This document shows, in pieces, positions 35,841 to 44,754 of a DNA stretch of 63,486 bases. A model generated the notes under the pieces. It did no database searches. It worked only from the letters and a program-made list of their open reading frames with translations, and was not told where the DNA came from. Made by a program: the position numbers and the translations under genes. Numbering within the stretch: position 1 is the first letter of the stretch; each line of letters starts with the position of its first letter. This DNA comes from JBCCCJ01 sp039029315 (GTDB lineage Bacteria > Bacteroidota > Bacteroidia > J057): contig JBCCGK010000074.1 in the NCBI GenBank assembly GCA_039029315.1, positions 1 through 63,486 on the forward strand, written 5' to 3'.

Positions 35841-37988
35841 ATGAACCTTTCATTTTCTTTTTCTCCAGCCTACCTGCTTTTGATTCTACCTCTTGCTGCG
35901 GGGCTAACCTGGCTGATGTACCGGGGCACAAAAGATCTGTTGCCAAGAGCACCCAGGATTTTTTTGAGCGTATTTAGATTTGTGGTACTGAGTCTGTTAG
36001 GGATTCTCCTGTTGCAACCACTTCTGAATTCACTACAAAAAATCTCCTTTGCGCCGATTGTAGCCGTTCTGCAGGATACCTCTGAGAGCCTGGTTATCCA
36101 GAAGGACTCGACCTTTGTGAGGGAGCAATATCCAGGACTTCTTCGAGAATTTTTGGGAGAATTTGATCCAAATGAATACACAGTCGATGTCTATGGATTT
36201 GCCTCAGATTTGGACAAAAACTTCCAGACTGATTCCTTGTATTTTGATCGGACAGGAACCAATATTTCAGAGGCAGTAAAATCTGTACAGGAATTGTATC
36301 AAAATCAGAATTTGGGAGCCATCGTCATCGTGGGGGATGGCATTGCGACGGCAGGCGTCAACCCCTTGTATGCGATCGAAGGGACAAGGCAGGCTGTCTA
36401 TACAGTCTTATTGGGGGATACCACTTCTCAAAAGGACATACGTATCAAGGAAGTTTTGTTCAATGAGATAGCCTATCTGAAAAATCAGATGCCTATTCGG
36501 GTGAAAATTCAGAGTCAGGGGTTTGACCAAGCGCCATTGAAAGTAAGCATTCGGAATACAGAGAAGGTACTCGCTACACAAAACCTGACGTTGGGAAGAA
36601 ATCAGCCAGAAGGGGAAATCAGTTTTTTGCTCACTCCTGATCAACCCGGCCTTCAGCAATTCACCATACAAGTATCCCGACTCAACAACGAAATTACCTA
36701 CCGCAATAATTCTCGACGAATCTTTGTCAATGTATTGGAAACCAGAGTAAAGATTGCACTCTTTGGGGGAAGTCCTCATCCAGATGTAGGTGCCCTGAGA
36801 AAAGCATTTGACAAAGATGAAAGCTACGAATTATCCGAGTTTATTCTCAAGAGTCCGGGGACATTTTATGAAGATCCCGGACGATACAATCTGGAAGATT
36901 TTGATCTGTTTATTCTGCATAATTTTCCGCAAAGTGGAAGAGATGAGGCTATCCTTTCGCGGATTCTTACGCAGGTCAAGGACAACAAAAAGCCCATCAT
37001 GCACTTCGTCGGAATCTTTACAGATTTGAGGGCCTTGAGTCCCATGTATGAATATATGGCTTTAACTCCGAGGAGTTTTACGACCAAATCAGAAGAAGTG
37101 ATCGTGAACTTTGATCGGGATTATCGGCAACATTCTACCTATACCTTCTCGGATTCCTGGTTGCAATGGGTCAATGCTTCTCCCCCGATATATCGAAACC
37201 AATCGAACTGGCAGGCCAAAAGTACTGCAGAAATCTTTGCAACATCCAAGATCAAAAATATTGCCCTTGACTATCCTGTATTTGCCTTACAGAGTCATTT
37301 GGGAAGAAAAAACATGGTCTTTCTGGGGGAAAATTTTTGGAGAATGCGCGCGCATAGCTATCTGGAAACAGAGGATTTTGAAAACTTTGACGGATGGTTG
37401 TTCAACAACATCAAATGGCTGATGGTTGCGGATGACAAGCGCAAGTTCAAGGTTCAGCCTTCCAAGCGTGTATTCTCAGGAAACGAAGCGATCATTTTCA
37501 AAGGGCAGGTGTATGACGATAGTTATAATCCTGTCTCAAATGTTGACATCAAACTCAGCCTCAGTTCTCCAGATGGAAAGGTAAGTGATTATTATCTGAA
37601 TGAAACGGGGCAGGCGCAATATTTTCTTGAGTTGAACAACCTTGAGGAAGGAACCTACAATTATGTGGCGGAAGGCAAGAAAAATGAAGTGTCAGTCGGG
37701 AATGATCGAGGGCAATTCAGCATCGGTAAGTCTAGTGTAGAGCATTTCTCTCTACAAGCGGATAAGGACTTGATGCAACAAATCGCCTTGCGTACGGGAG
37801 GAGAATTTACTTATGCGTCAGATATCGTCCAGTTAGCGTCCAATATCCAATCCTTGCCTGGCTTGAAGCCAACTTCCGAATTTAAGCGAAACAAAGTGTC
37901 TTTTCATGAGTTTAAATGGATTATGATCTTGCTTCTACTGATGCTCTCAGTGGAGTGGGTTGTTCGTAAACTCTATAGTATGCTCTGA
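35841..37988 (+). CDS. Membrane-anchored VWA-like protein
   Basis: Protein of 715 residues with two N-terminal helices (about 10-28, 42-60) and one at the C-terminus (about 690-708). Between them are a von Willebrand A-like domain (PIVAVLQDTSESL... and GAIVIVGDGIATAG, where the metal-site residues D-T-S are partly kept), beta-sandwich segments and a glutamine amidotransferase-like region (KIALFGGSPHPDVGALRKAF, DFDLFILHNFPQSG). This combination is seen in large Bacteroidota envelope proteins of unknown function. It is 11 bases upstream of bshA, in the same direction, and may be transcribed with it. Confidence 0.8.
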   Translation: MNLSFSFSPAYLLLILPLAAGLTWLMYRGTKDLLPRAPRIFLSVFRFVVLSLLGILLLQPLLNSLQKISFAPIVAVLQDTSESLVIQKDSTFVREQYPGLLREFLGEFDPNEYTVDVYGFASDLDKNFQTDSLYFDRTGTNISEAVKSVQELYQNQNLGAIVIVGDGIATAGVNPLYAIEGTRQAVYTVLLGDTTSQKDIRIKEVLFNEIAYLKNQMPIRVKIQSQGFDQAPLKVSIRNTEKVLATQNLTLGRNQPEGEISFLLTPDQPGLQQFTIQVSRLNNEITYRNNSRRIFVNVLETRVKIALFGGSPHPDVGALRKAFDKDESYELSEFILKSPGTFYEDPGRYNLEDFDLFILHNFPQSGRDEAILSRILTQVKDNKKPIMHFVGIFTDLRALSPMYEYMALTPRSFTTKSEEVIVNFDRDYRQHSTYTFSDSWLQWVNASPPIYRNQSNWQAKSTAEIFATSKIKNIALDYPVFALQSHLGRKNMVFLGENFWRMRAHSYLETEDFENFDGWLFNNIKWLMVADDKRKFKVQPSKRVFSGNEAIIFKGQVYDDSYNPVSNVDIKLSLSSPDGKVSDYYLNETGQAQYFLELNNLEEGTYNYVAEGKKNEVSVGNDRGQFSIGKSSVEHFSLQADKDLMQQIALRTGGEFTYASDIVQLASNIQSLPGLKPTSEFKRNKVSFHEFKWIMILLLLMLSVEWVVRKLYSML

Positions 37989-37999
37989 ATCTTGAACCT

Positions 38000-39142
38000 A
38001 TGAATATTGGTGTTGTTTGTTATCCAACCTATGGAGGAAGCGGAGTGGTAGCGACCGAATTGGGCAAAGCTTTGGCAGGTCGTGGTCATACCATCCACTT
38101 CATTACTTATAATAGACCGATCCGGCTGGATTTGTTTTCTGAAAACATATTCTATCACGAAGTTCGAACCAAAGACTATCCCTTATTTGACTTTATCCCG
38201 TATGAATCTGCCTTGGGATCAACGATGGTAGATGTTGCGAGATATCACAATCTGGATTTGTTTCATGTCCATTATGCTGTGCCCCATGCCTCTGTCGCCT
38301 ATCTGGCCAAGCAGATTTTGAAGGCAAATGGCCAACATGTCCCGGTGGTTACTACCTTGCATGGAACAGACATCACCCTTGTAGGGAAAAACAAAAGTTA
38401 TGAACCTGTCGTCAGCTTTTCCATTGAGCAAAGTGATGGCGTGACGGCCGTGTCTGAATTTTTGCGACAAGCCACCCTCGATAATTTTTCCATACAGTCT
38501 GACATTCGCGTTATCCCGAATTTTATTGACCTCAGCAGATTTTCTCGTCAAAACAAAGACCACTTCCGGAAGATCATTGCCAGTAATGGAGAAAAGATCG
38601 TTCTTCATACATCTAACTTTCGGAAAGTCAAGAGAATAGAAGACGTTATGCATACCTTCCGCCAAATACGTGCTCAGATTCCGGCCAGATTGTTGATGAT
38701 CGGCGATGGCCCTGAACGACCAATGGCAGAAGAGCTTTGTCGAGAGCAAGGATTTTGTACGGACGTGAATTTTTTGGGAAATCAAAATGCAGTGGAGGAG
38801 ATCTATTCGATTGGAGATCTTTTTTTAATGCCCTCAGAGAATGAGAGTTTTGGCTTGGCAGCACTAGAAGCTATGGCATGTGGGGTTCCAGTGATTTCCT
38901 CCAATGCCGGAGGCCTGCCCGAACTTGTCATAAATGGCAAGACAGGCTTTACTACCGGAATTGGAGAGGTTGATTTGATGGCAGAAAAATCTCTTCTTCT
39001 TCTGGAGAATCCAGACCTTCATCAGGAAATCTCAAAACAAGCATTCGAGTATGCCAAACGGTTTGCGATAGAAGAAGTTGTTCCACGTTATGAAACCTAT
39101 TATAAGGAAGTCGTACAATCTTTTCATACGGCATCCGTCTGA
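38000..39142 (+). CDS. bshA: Bacillithiol synthesis glycosyltransferase BshA
   Basis: GT4-family enzyme of 380 residues. BshA joins UDP-GlcNAc and L-malate, the first step of bacillithiol synthesis. The N-terminus MNIGVVCYPTYGGSGVVATELG, the LDLFHVHYAVPHASVAYLA block and VVTTLHGTDITLVG are diagnostic. The donor-binding region is also present: SNFRKVKRIEDV, and LMPSENESFGLAALEAMACGVPVISSNAGGLPE with the EX7E pattern. BshB and BshC are not in this window. The YfiT-like transferase at 14991 would use the product. Confidence 0.93.
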   Translation: MNIGVVCYPTYGGSGVVATELGKALAGRGHTIHFITYNRPIRLDLFSENIFYHEVRTKDYPLFDFIPYESALGSTMVDVARYHNLDLFHVHYAVPHASVAYLAKQILKANGQHVPVVTTLHGTDITLVGKNKSYEPVVSFSIEQSDGVTAVSEFLRQATLDNFSIQSDIRVIPNFIDLSRFSRQNKDHFRKIIASNGEKIVLHTSNFRKVKRIEDVMHTFRQIRAQIPARLLMIGDGPERPMAEELCREQGFCTDVNFLGNQNAVEEIYSIGDLFLMPSENESFGLAALEAMACGVPVISSNAGGLPELVINGKTGFTTGIGEVDLMAEKSLLLLENPDLHQEISKQAFEYAKRFAIEEVVPRYETYYKEVVQSFHTASV

Positions 39143-39265
39143 TAAAGACCCAATGTGTCATTCGGAGTCTCGACAGAAGGATGGGGTAAGTTTTTTTGAA
39201 ATGGCAAGACCAATATAAGAACAAACTGGTTTGTCAGTGAGTGTTGAGCGATAAGAGCAGAATAT

Positions 39266-39553
39266 ATGTCAGTATTACTTTGGATAGTGGGAATTTTTCT
39301 TGGAGGATATGTGATGATTCGTCTATTTGGACGTCAATTGTTGATGTTTGGATTGAAGCGGCTTAGTCGGAAGATGATGTCTCAAATTCAGGATGAGTCA
39401 TTAGAATATGAACGCAACTATGCAGATTCCAACCGCAACAATGTGTATGTAGATGACTCCATCAAAGTTTCTGCTCCTAAAAACCCTGTAAAGAAAGAAA
39501 TCAAAGAAGACGAAATTGCGGAAGACATTGATTTCGAAGACCTGGATTCCTAG
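39266..39553 (+). CDS. Small membrane protein, DUF4834-like
   Basis: Protein of 95 residues: one N-terminal membrane helix (LLWIVGIFLGGYVMIRLFG), a basic loop, then a long acidic charged tail ending EDIDFEDLDS. It resembles the short DUF4834 family of Bacteroidota, which often lies near core metabolic genes; function is unknown. It starts 123 bases after bshA, and ispE follows 11 bases downstream. Confidence 0.6.
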   Translation: MSVLLWIVGIFLGGYVMIRLFGRQLLMFGLKRLSRKMMSQIQDESLEYERNYADSNRNNVYVDDSIKVSAPKNPVKKEIKEDEIAEDIDFEDLDS

Positions 39554-39564
39554 CCCCTCAGCGC

Positions 39565-40347
39565 ATGTTATACCTTCGTCCCCATGCCAAAATCAATCTT
39601 GGGTTGTTCATCAAGGGCAAAAGAGAAGATGGATATCATCTCCTGGAGACTTTGATGTATCCAGTACTGGAATTGCAAGACCATCTTTGGATAGAAGTAG
39701 GAGGGGCGAGATGTGAGTTTGAGTTGGATGGGCCTGCACTTCCAGGAGATCCCCGAGACAATTTGTGTGTCAAGGCATGGAAAGCCTTGAAGGCAGTGGT
39801 TCCAGAATTGCCAGGGGTGCGGATTCGACTGAGAAAGGAAATTCCTGCTGGAGCCGGACTTGGCGGTGGCTCTTCTGATGCAGCATTTGTGCTTCGTGGG
39901 CTCGCAGAATTATGCCAGGTGAGGGGAGGAGAAGCACTGCTTCATGAAGTAGCAGCAACCCTGGGAGCAGATGTTCCGTTTTTTCTGAAAGATATCCCTC
40001 AAATGGCTTCGGGAACCGGGACAGACCTCAACCCATTTTCTCTGTCATTTCCGTACTTGCTGAAGGTATTTCCCCAACCCATACACTCTTCCACCATAGC
40101 TGCCTATCGACGATTGGACTATACCCAATTTGATCCTCAAAGATCATTGGAGCAAGTCCTCTCCCAATCTGTTGAGCATTGGAAAGACAAGCTGCACAAT
40201 GACCTGGAGGTTCCTGTATTTGACATGTATCCCCAGCTGAGACAACGCAAACAACAGTTATACCAGGAAGGCGCTTTGTATGCCTCGATGTCAGGAAGTG
40301 GGAGTGCGATGTTTGCTTTGTTTGCGAAAGAAGAAGAAAGTCAGTGA
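39565..40347 (+). CDS. ispE: 4-diphosphocytidyl-2-C-methyl-D-erythritol kinase
   Basis: GHMP kinase of 260 residues. It phosphorylates CDP-ME in the non-mevalonate isoprenoid pathway. The N-terminus PHAKINLGLFIKGKREDGYHLLETLMYPV and the ATP-binding loop PAGAGLGGGSSDAAF (about 93-107) are the IspE signature. GADVPFFLKD and MSGSGSAMFALF (near the end) complete the fold. The ATG follows the DUF4834-like gene by 11 bases, so the two are probably one transcript. Other isoprenoid genes are not in the window. Confidence 0.93.
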   Translation: MLYLRPHAKINLGLFIKGKREDGYHLLETLMYPVLELQDHLWIEVGGARCEFELDGPALPGDPRDNLCVKAWKALKAVVPELPGVRIRLRKEIPAGAGLGGGSSDAAFVLRGLAELCQVRGGEALLHEVAATLGADVPFFLKDIPQMASGTGTDLNPFSLSFPYLLKVFPQPIHSSTIAAYRRLDYTQFDPQRSLEQVLSQSVEHWKDKLHNDLEVPVFDMYPQLRQRKQQLYQEGALYASMSGSGSAMFALFAKEEESQ

Positions 40348-40426
40348 TTTACCTCTATACTTTTATTAACTTGCATGCTATTCGAGCTTTGCCTAACTCA
40401 TTATTCACCCAACTCAAATTGATCTT

Positions 40427-42763
40427 ATGAACACAATGAAAATTTTGGCTTCAGGATTGGCAATGTATCTGATGCTGATTCTCTCTGTATCTGCCCAGAA
40501 TCAGCAGAAAAAGCCAAATTATGAGGGAATGTGGTTGCCCCTCAACCTGGAAGAATTAAACTATGAAGATATCAAGGCAGAAGGACTTGAGCTCCCTGCT
40601 GACCAAATCTATAATGAAGAAACTGCAAGCCTCGAAGACGCGATCCTCCGGCTCGATGGTGGGAAATGTACAGGAGAAATTATCTCTGGACAAGGGCTGG
40701 TCCTGACCAATCACCATTGCTCCTATGACTACATCGCCAACTTAAGTACGCCTGAAAATGATTTGCTGACCGATGGATTTTGGGCAACAAGTCAGGAAGA
40801 AGAACTTCCGATTGAAGGCGCCTTTGTTTCTTTCCTCAAACATTCTGAAAACATCACTGAGATTGTTAAGAAAGAACTCGCCAATGTCCCGGCAAATCCA
40901 TTTCTGGAAGAAGATATTCTGGACTCTATTGCCACAGCAGCGACTGAAGGAACGAATCTGGAAGCAGAGGTGAAGGAAATGTTCCATGGAGGAGAGTACT
41001 ATTTGTTTGTCTATGAGACCTATCGGGACATCCGCTTGGTCGGTGCGCCTCCAACCTCCATTGGAAAATTCGGAAAGGACAAAGACAATTGGATGTGGCC
41101 AAGACATACAGGAGACTTTGCATTGCTCCGTATTTATGCAGATTCCAACAATGAACCGGCAAAATATTCAGAAGATAATCAACCATTCAAGCCCAAACAT
41201 TTTTTTCCGATATCCTTGAATGGAGTAGATGAAGGAGATTATGCGATGATCATGGGATATCCCGGAACGACTACGCGATATTTGACCTCATCAGCTATCA
41301 ATCTGGCCCTGAACCAAACCAATCTGGATCGGATCAACCTCATGGGACAACATTCGAGAATCATGAAGACTGCCATGGATCAGGATGATGATGTCAGAAT
41401 TAAATTGGCCAGTGATTATTCCAGCCTGATGAACAGCTACAAATATTATATCGGTCAGACAACCATGTTGGACCGCTATGATATCGTGTCAGAACGGCAA
41501 AAGGAAGAAGAAGACTTTCAGCAATGGGCAGATAGTTCGCCAGATCGACAGGAAAAATACGGCTCAGTCCTCACAGACCTGAAAGATTTGCACGAAATAT
41601 ATGTCGGTGCAGATAAATTCTATACCTATCTCTTGCACAATGTGCTTGCCCCACAAGCTTCAGGATTTGCCTACCAGACCTTGATGGATCTCAGAGGATC
41701 TCTTGAGTCAGGTGATCAGGAGCAAATAGATGAGTCCGTCAAAAAGGCCCGGAAGGACATGAAAAAGCATTTCAAGCATTTTGTCAAAGAAGTGGATGAG
41801 CAGGTGTTTGCCAATATGTTCATGACCTATTATAATGATTTGCCAGATGTCTTGTATCCTACCGCCTTCATGGATATTCTTGAACCTACCCCAGTAGCAC
41901 CTCCTGAGCCAGTCGTTGTGGAGGAAGAACCCAAGAAGAAAAAGAAAAGACGGAGAAAGAAGAAAAATAAGGAGCCTGAACCTGTCGTGATTACTGATTT
42001 GCCTCAGGAAGAACCAGAAAAGACCGTGGAAGAAAAAATCATAGAATTCACCCGGAATGCGTATGATACCTCTATTGCAACAGATGAAGCGCGTTTTTCT
42101 GCTTTTTTGGACAATCCCAATCTGGAAGCCTTGCAAGCTGACCCAATGATGTACTATGTTGGTGGAATGATGGACTTTTATTACGAACGAGTTGCCTATT
42201 CAAAATTATCCTTTGAATATCAGGCTAATGCAGTTCGCCAGACATATATTGAAGGACAAAAAGAGCAATTCCCTGACAAAACCTTCTACCCGGATGCCAA
42301 CTCCACCATGCGCGTAACCTATGGACAAGTATGGTCCTATCAGCCCAAAGATGGCGTGATCTATGAGTACCAAACAACCCTGGATGGTGTAATGGAAAAA
42401 GAAGATCCCGATGATCCGGATTATCTCGTCGATCCTAAATTGGTCGAATTGTATGAGAATCAGGAGTTTGGTCAGTATGGCGAAGGCGACAAAATGCCAG
42501 TTTGTTTCCTAACCACCAATGATATCACTGGCGGAAATTCAGGCTCACCTGTGCTCAACAGCAAAGGGGAGCTGATTGGGTGTGCTTTTGATGGAAACTG
42601 GGAATCCATGACAGGAGATATTTACATCTTCCCACAATTCAGCCGAACCATCTGTGTGGATGCGAGGTATATCCTATTTGTGGTGGATAAATTTGCCGGA
42701 GCTTCTTATTTGCTTGAGGAGATGAAGATCGTCAAGGACGAAGAAAGCGAGCAAGGCAAGTAA
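40427..42763 (+). CDS. S46-family dipeptidyl-peptidase (DPP7-like)
   Basis: Secreted serine peptidase of 778 residues that removes dipeptides from peptide N-termini. It has a signal peptide (ILASGLAMYLMLILSVSAQ), the catalytic histidine in LVLTNHHCSYD (H97), an aspartate in the RHTGDFALLRIY region, and the serine in GGNSGSPVLNSKGEL. The residue 18 after that serine is G (AFDGNWE), as in DPP7; DPP11 has Arg there, which gives its acidic preference. So hydrophobic preference is inferred. Odd: a Pro/Glu/Lys-rich insert at about 490-530 with a run of Lys and Arg that the family does not normally have. A terminator follows. Confidence 0.9.
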   Translation: MNTMKILASGLAMYLMLILSVSAQNQQKKPNYEGMWLPLNLEELNYEDIKAEGLELPADQIYNEETASLEDAILRLDGGKCTGEIISGQGLVLTNHHCSYDYIANLSTPENDLLTDGFWATSQEEELPIEGAFVSFLKHSENITEIVKKELANVPANPFLEEDILDSIATAATEGTNLEAEVKEMFHGGEYYLFVYETYRDIRLVGAPPTSIGKFGKDKDNWMWPRHTGDFALLRIYADSNNEPAKYSEDNQPFKPKHFFPISLNGVDEGDYAMIMGYPGTTTRYLTSSAINLALNQTNLDRINLMGQHSRIMKTAMDQDDDVRIKLASDYSSLMNSYKYYIGQTTMLDRYDIVSERQKEEEDFQQWADSSPDRQEKYGSVLTDLKDLHEIYVGADKFYTYLLHNVLAPQASGFAYQTLMDLRGSLESGDQEQIDESVKKARKDMKKHFKHFVKEVDEQVFANMFMTYYNDLPDVLYPTAFMDILEPTPVAPPEPVVVEEEPKKKKKRRRKKKNKEPEPVVITDLPQEEPEKTVEEKIIEFTRNAYDTSIATDEARFSAFLDNPNLEALQADPMMYYVGGMMDFYYERVAYSKLSFEYQANAVRQTYIEGQKEQFPDKTFYPDANSTMRVTYGQVWSYQPKDGVIYEYQTTLDGVMEKEDPDDPDYLVDPKLVELYENQEFGQYGEGDKMPVCFLTTNDITGGNSGSPVLNSKGELIGCAFDGNWESMTGDIYIFPQFSRTICVDARYILFVVDKFAGASYLLEEMKIVKDEESEQGK

Positions 42764-42782
42764 CCGCAACGCTCATCCCCCG

Positions 42783-42846
42783 TTCCGAGGAACCAACAGG
42801 CCGAAAGATATTCATTCTTGTTTGTTCCTCGGAATTTTTTGTTTTT
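42783..42846 (+). terminator. Rho-independent terminator after the S46 peptidase gene
   Basis: TTCCGAGGAAC (42783-42793) pairs perfectly with GTTCCTCGGAA (42824-42834), and the arms extend imperfectly inward. A T-run (TTTTTTGTTTTTT) follows directly. It begins 20 bases after the peptidase stop. Confidence 0.85.
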
Positions 42847-42852
42847 TGGAAT

Positions 42853-43335
42853 ATGACCATCATTATTCAATCAATTCGGACAGACTGGACCAAAAAGAGT
42901 CGTGGGCACCCCCATGCCACCCCAAGAAACCGTGTGCCCGAAAAGCTGGATCTGGATCTGCCTGATAGGGAGGGAGGCATTTGGCTAAGTGATATTCAAT
43001 TCCATGAATTCTCCAACTTTCAACATTCCAAGAAGAAGGCACTCAAGGCCATCAATGATCAGGAACTTCGAGACAGGGGGATCGTCATTAGGTGTGAAGG
43101 AGAGTTGCTGCAACTCACTTCCTGGATCAGAAATAGACATGGCAAACGCCTTCCTCTCATTCCCCCCAACAATTGGATACAGATTCTCTCCAATGAACGC
43201 TACTCGATGGAATATACATGGGGCTATTACAAACAAGTCCTGAACATCTGCTATGGAGAAAGCAGGAAATTAGCCCAGATTCTCAACACCAAAGCCTGTC
43301 TCCATCGCATAGACAAGCAAAGCCGGATGTGGTAA
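42853..43335 (+). CDS. Uncharacterised 160-residue protein
   Basis: Basic protein with no signal peptide or membrane segment. I see no known motif; features are a central alpha/beta stretch (GGIWLSDIQFHEFSNFQHSKKKALKAINDQELRDRGIVIRCEG) and W/Y-rich C-terminal half (SMEYTWGYYKQVLNICYGE). The ATG lies seven bases after a terminator and no promoter could be placed, so expression is doubtful. The first 25 codons look unlike the rest; an internal start is possible. Low-moderate confidence that it is real. Confidence 0.5.
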   Translation: MTIIIQSIRTDWTKKSRGHPHATPRNRVPEKLDLDLPDREGGIWLSDIQFHEFSNFQHSKKKALKAINDQELRDRGIVIRCEGELLQLTSWIRNRHGKRLPLIPPNNWIQILSNERYSMEYTWGYYKQVLNICYGESRKLAQILNTKACLHRIDKQSRMW

Positions 43336-43374
43336 GCAATTTTATCCACTTCCTCATGCCTCAATTTACTAGCC

Positions 43375-43995
43375 TTACAAAGCCACAGCATCCCGAAATC
43401 TGACCCGCCAATAAGGATCATCTAATCGATCAACTCGGACACCGCCTGAGACCGTTGCATGGATGAAGGCGATTTTTCCGTCTGTCACTTCCTGCACCAT
43501 GCCTACATGATCTATCGTTTTGCCATTTTTCCCACTGAAAAACACCAAATGTCCCGGTCGAAGTTGGTCCTTAAGAACCTGAGTCCCTTGCTTGAGGAGA
43601 ATACGGGAAGAGTGTGGCAAGGGACGATCAACTGCCTGATAAGCTCGACAAATCAATCCAGAACAATCTATGCCTGTCTTGCTCATCCCTCCATATCGAT
43701 ATGGCACACCGCGATAGCTCATGGCGGTTTGCACGACCAGATGAGTCTCCATGTCCAAAACCGGGGTCAAAGGGACCTCAACGACAGCTGGAGACAAATG
43801 GATTGCCTTGACAATAGGGAGAGGTTTGCGTACAAGTTTGGGATGTGGCAAGAGAGAAGGAATAGAAATAGGAGGGGGGATAAATGTCTTTTCTTCAAAC
43901 AAATGCGCATATCTCTGAACCCGTTTTTGGGAAGTACAAGACCAGAGGGAACAAATACAAGCAGTCAGGAATAGGCGAAAGTACAATCGTCGCAT
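43375..43995 (-). CDS. NlpC/P60 (C40) peptidoglycan hydrolase, lipoprotein
   Basis: Protein of 206 residues. The chosen ATG gives a lipobox signal peptide ending SLWSC (Cys20). After a proline-rich linker (about 40-80), the C40 domain holds C111 in GIDCSGLICRAY, H163 in IDHVGM and H179 in FIHA. These are the catalytic triad of gamma-D-Glu-diamino-acid endopeptidases, which cleave stem peptides of peptidoglycan. It is convergent with the 42853 gene, and a minus-strand promoter-like box lies at 44065. Confidence 0.9.
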   Translation of the reverse strand: MRRLYFRLFLTACICSLWSCTSQKRVQRYAHLFEEKTFIPPPISIPSLLPHPKLVRKPLPIVKAIHLSPAVVEVPLTPVLDMETHLVVQTAMSYRGVPYRYGGMSKTGIDCSGLICRAYQAVDRPLPHSSRILLKQGTQVLKDQLRPGHLVFFSGKNGKTIDHVGMVQEVTDGKIAFIHATVSGGVRVDRLDDPYWRVRFRDAVAL

Positions 43996-44064
43996 GGCAA
44001 ATGAAAAGTTAGACGCTAAGAGCAAGGACGCGAAGCTGCGTCCAATTGTGCCAGGAAATTACGG

Positions 44065-44072
44065 CAAAAATA
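44065..44072 (-). promoter_or_regulatory. Minus-strand -7 box before the NlpC/P60 gene
   Basis: Reads TATTTTTG on the minus strand, a TAnnTTTG match, 70 bases before the ATG at 43995. AT-rich surroundings make a chance match possible. Confidence 0.35.
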
Positions 44073-44091
44073 AAAGGAATCTAGCGGAAAG

Positions 44092-44121
44092 AAAATGGCT
44101 GGCGAAGGCCCCAGCCATTTT
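44092..44121. terminator. Perfect 11-bp hairpin with A/T flanks
   Basis: AAAATGGCTGG (44092-44102) pairs with CCAGCCATTTT (44111-44121) around an 8-base loop. The stem is GC-rich inside, and A and T tracts at its ends allow termination in either direction. No gene ends next to it, so its job may be to insulate the NlpC/P60 and lepB transcripts. The T tract is only four bases, so this is uncertain. Confidence 0.4.
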
Positions 44122-44674
44122 GGCCCAAATACATGAAGTGTTTCCCAAAGTCTGGAAGACCCTTCACATCTAAAATGGTGAAGGTATGGGGTATAGAGGT
44201 GTAGGGGAAATAAGGCATTGGTTGTCAGGTAATTGATTTAGGACAAAAATACCGTATTCATTTTACTCTAATACATAGGACATCATCAGAATAGATGGGA
44301 AAATCGATTCTCAAAGTACGTTCAAAATCTTTGATGTCATTCGATCTTGCATACGAATCTTCCTTGTTCAATCTTTCGAACGCCATCTATGCAACCGCAC
44401 CGCAGACCCGCCGATTAGAATATTCGCCTTGATTCACAACCATACCTCTGCCTTCTATCATGCTGATCGGCTGACTTCATATTCCAGGCATACACGGGAC
44501 CTAAAATATTTGCAGAGATACCAGAAGTCAGGATCAATGTGGATCACAGGAATTTATCCTGGAATTATTTTTTTACTGACTGTAAGTTTTGCTATTTCTG
44601 GTCGACTCATTCGTCATTCACCTCAATCACAGAGGATTTCTTGTCTTTTCTGTGGGAAGGCCGCAAGGATTTTA
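44122..44674. other. Intergenic region upstream of lepB
   Basis: About 550 bases without a convincing gene. There is a second hairpin, CCTTCAC at 44161-44167 with GTGAAGG at 44178-44184. Open frames here (such as 44429-44695) lack homology-like features and overlap the lepB leader. Nothing else recognised. Confidence 0.4.
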
Positions 44675-44682
44675 TACCTTTG
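44675..44682 (+). promoter_or_regulatory. Bacteroidota-type -7 box before lepB
   Basis: TACCTTTG, followed by TTGC, matches TAnnTTTG and lies 72 bases before the lepB ATG. No clear -33 TTTG. Confidence 0.45.
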
Positions 44683-44754
44683 TTGCTCCATTTGAGACGA
44701 ATCATAAGCGCGTAATTGATTTGTTTTCATGTTTCACACAATTTAATGTAGAAG

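Noticed and set aside
44429..44695. Open frame of 88 codons upstream of lepB
   Set aside because: No recognisable feature, mixed composition, and it covers the lepB promoter-like box.
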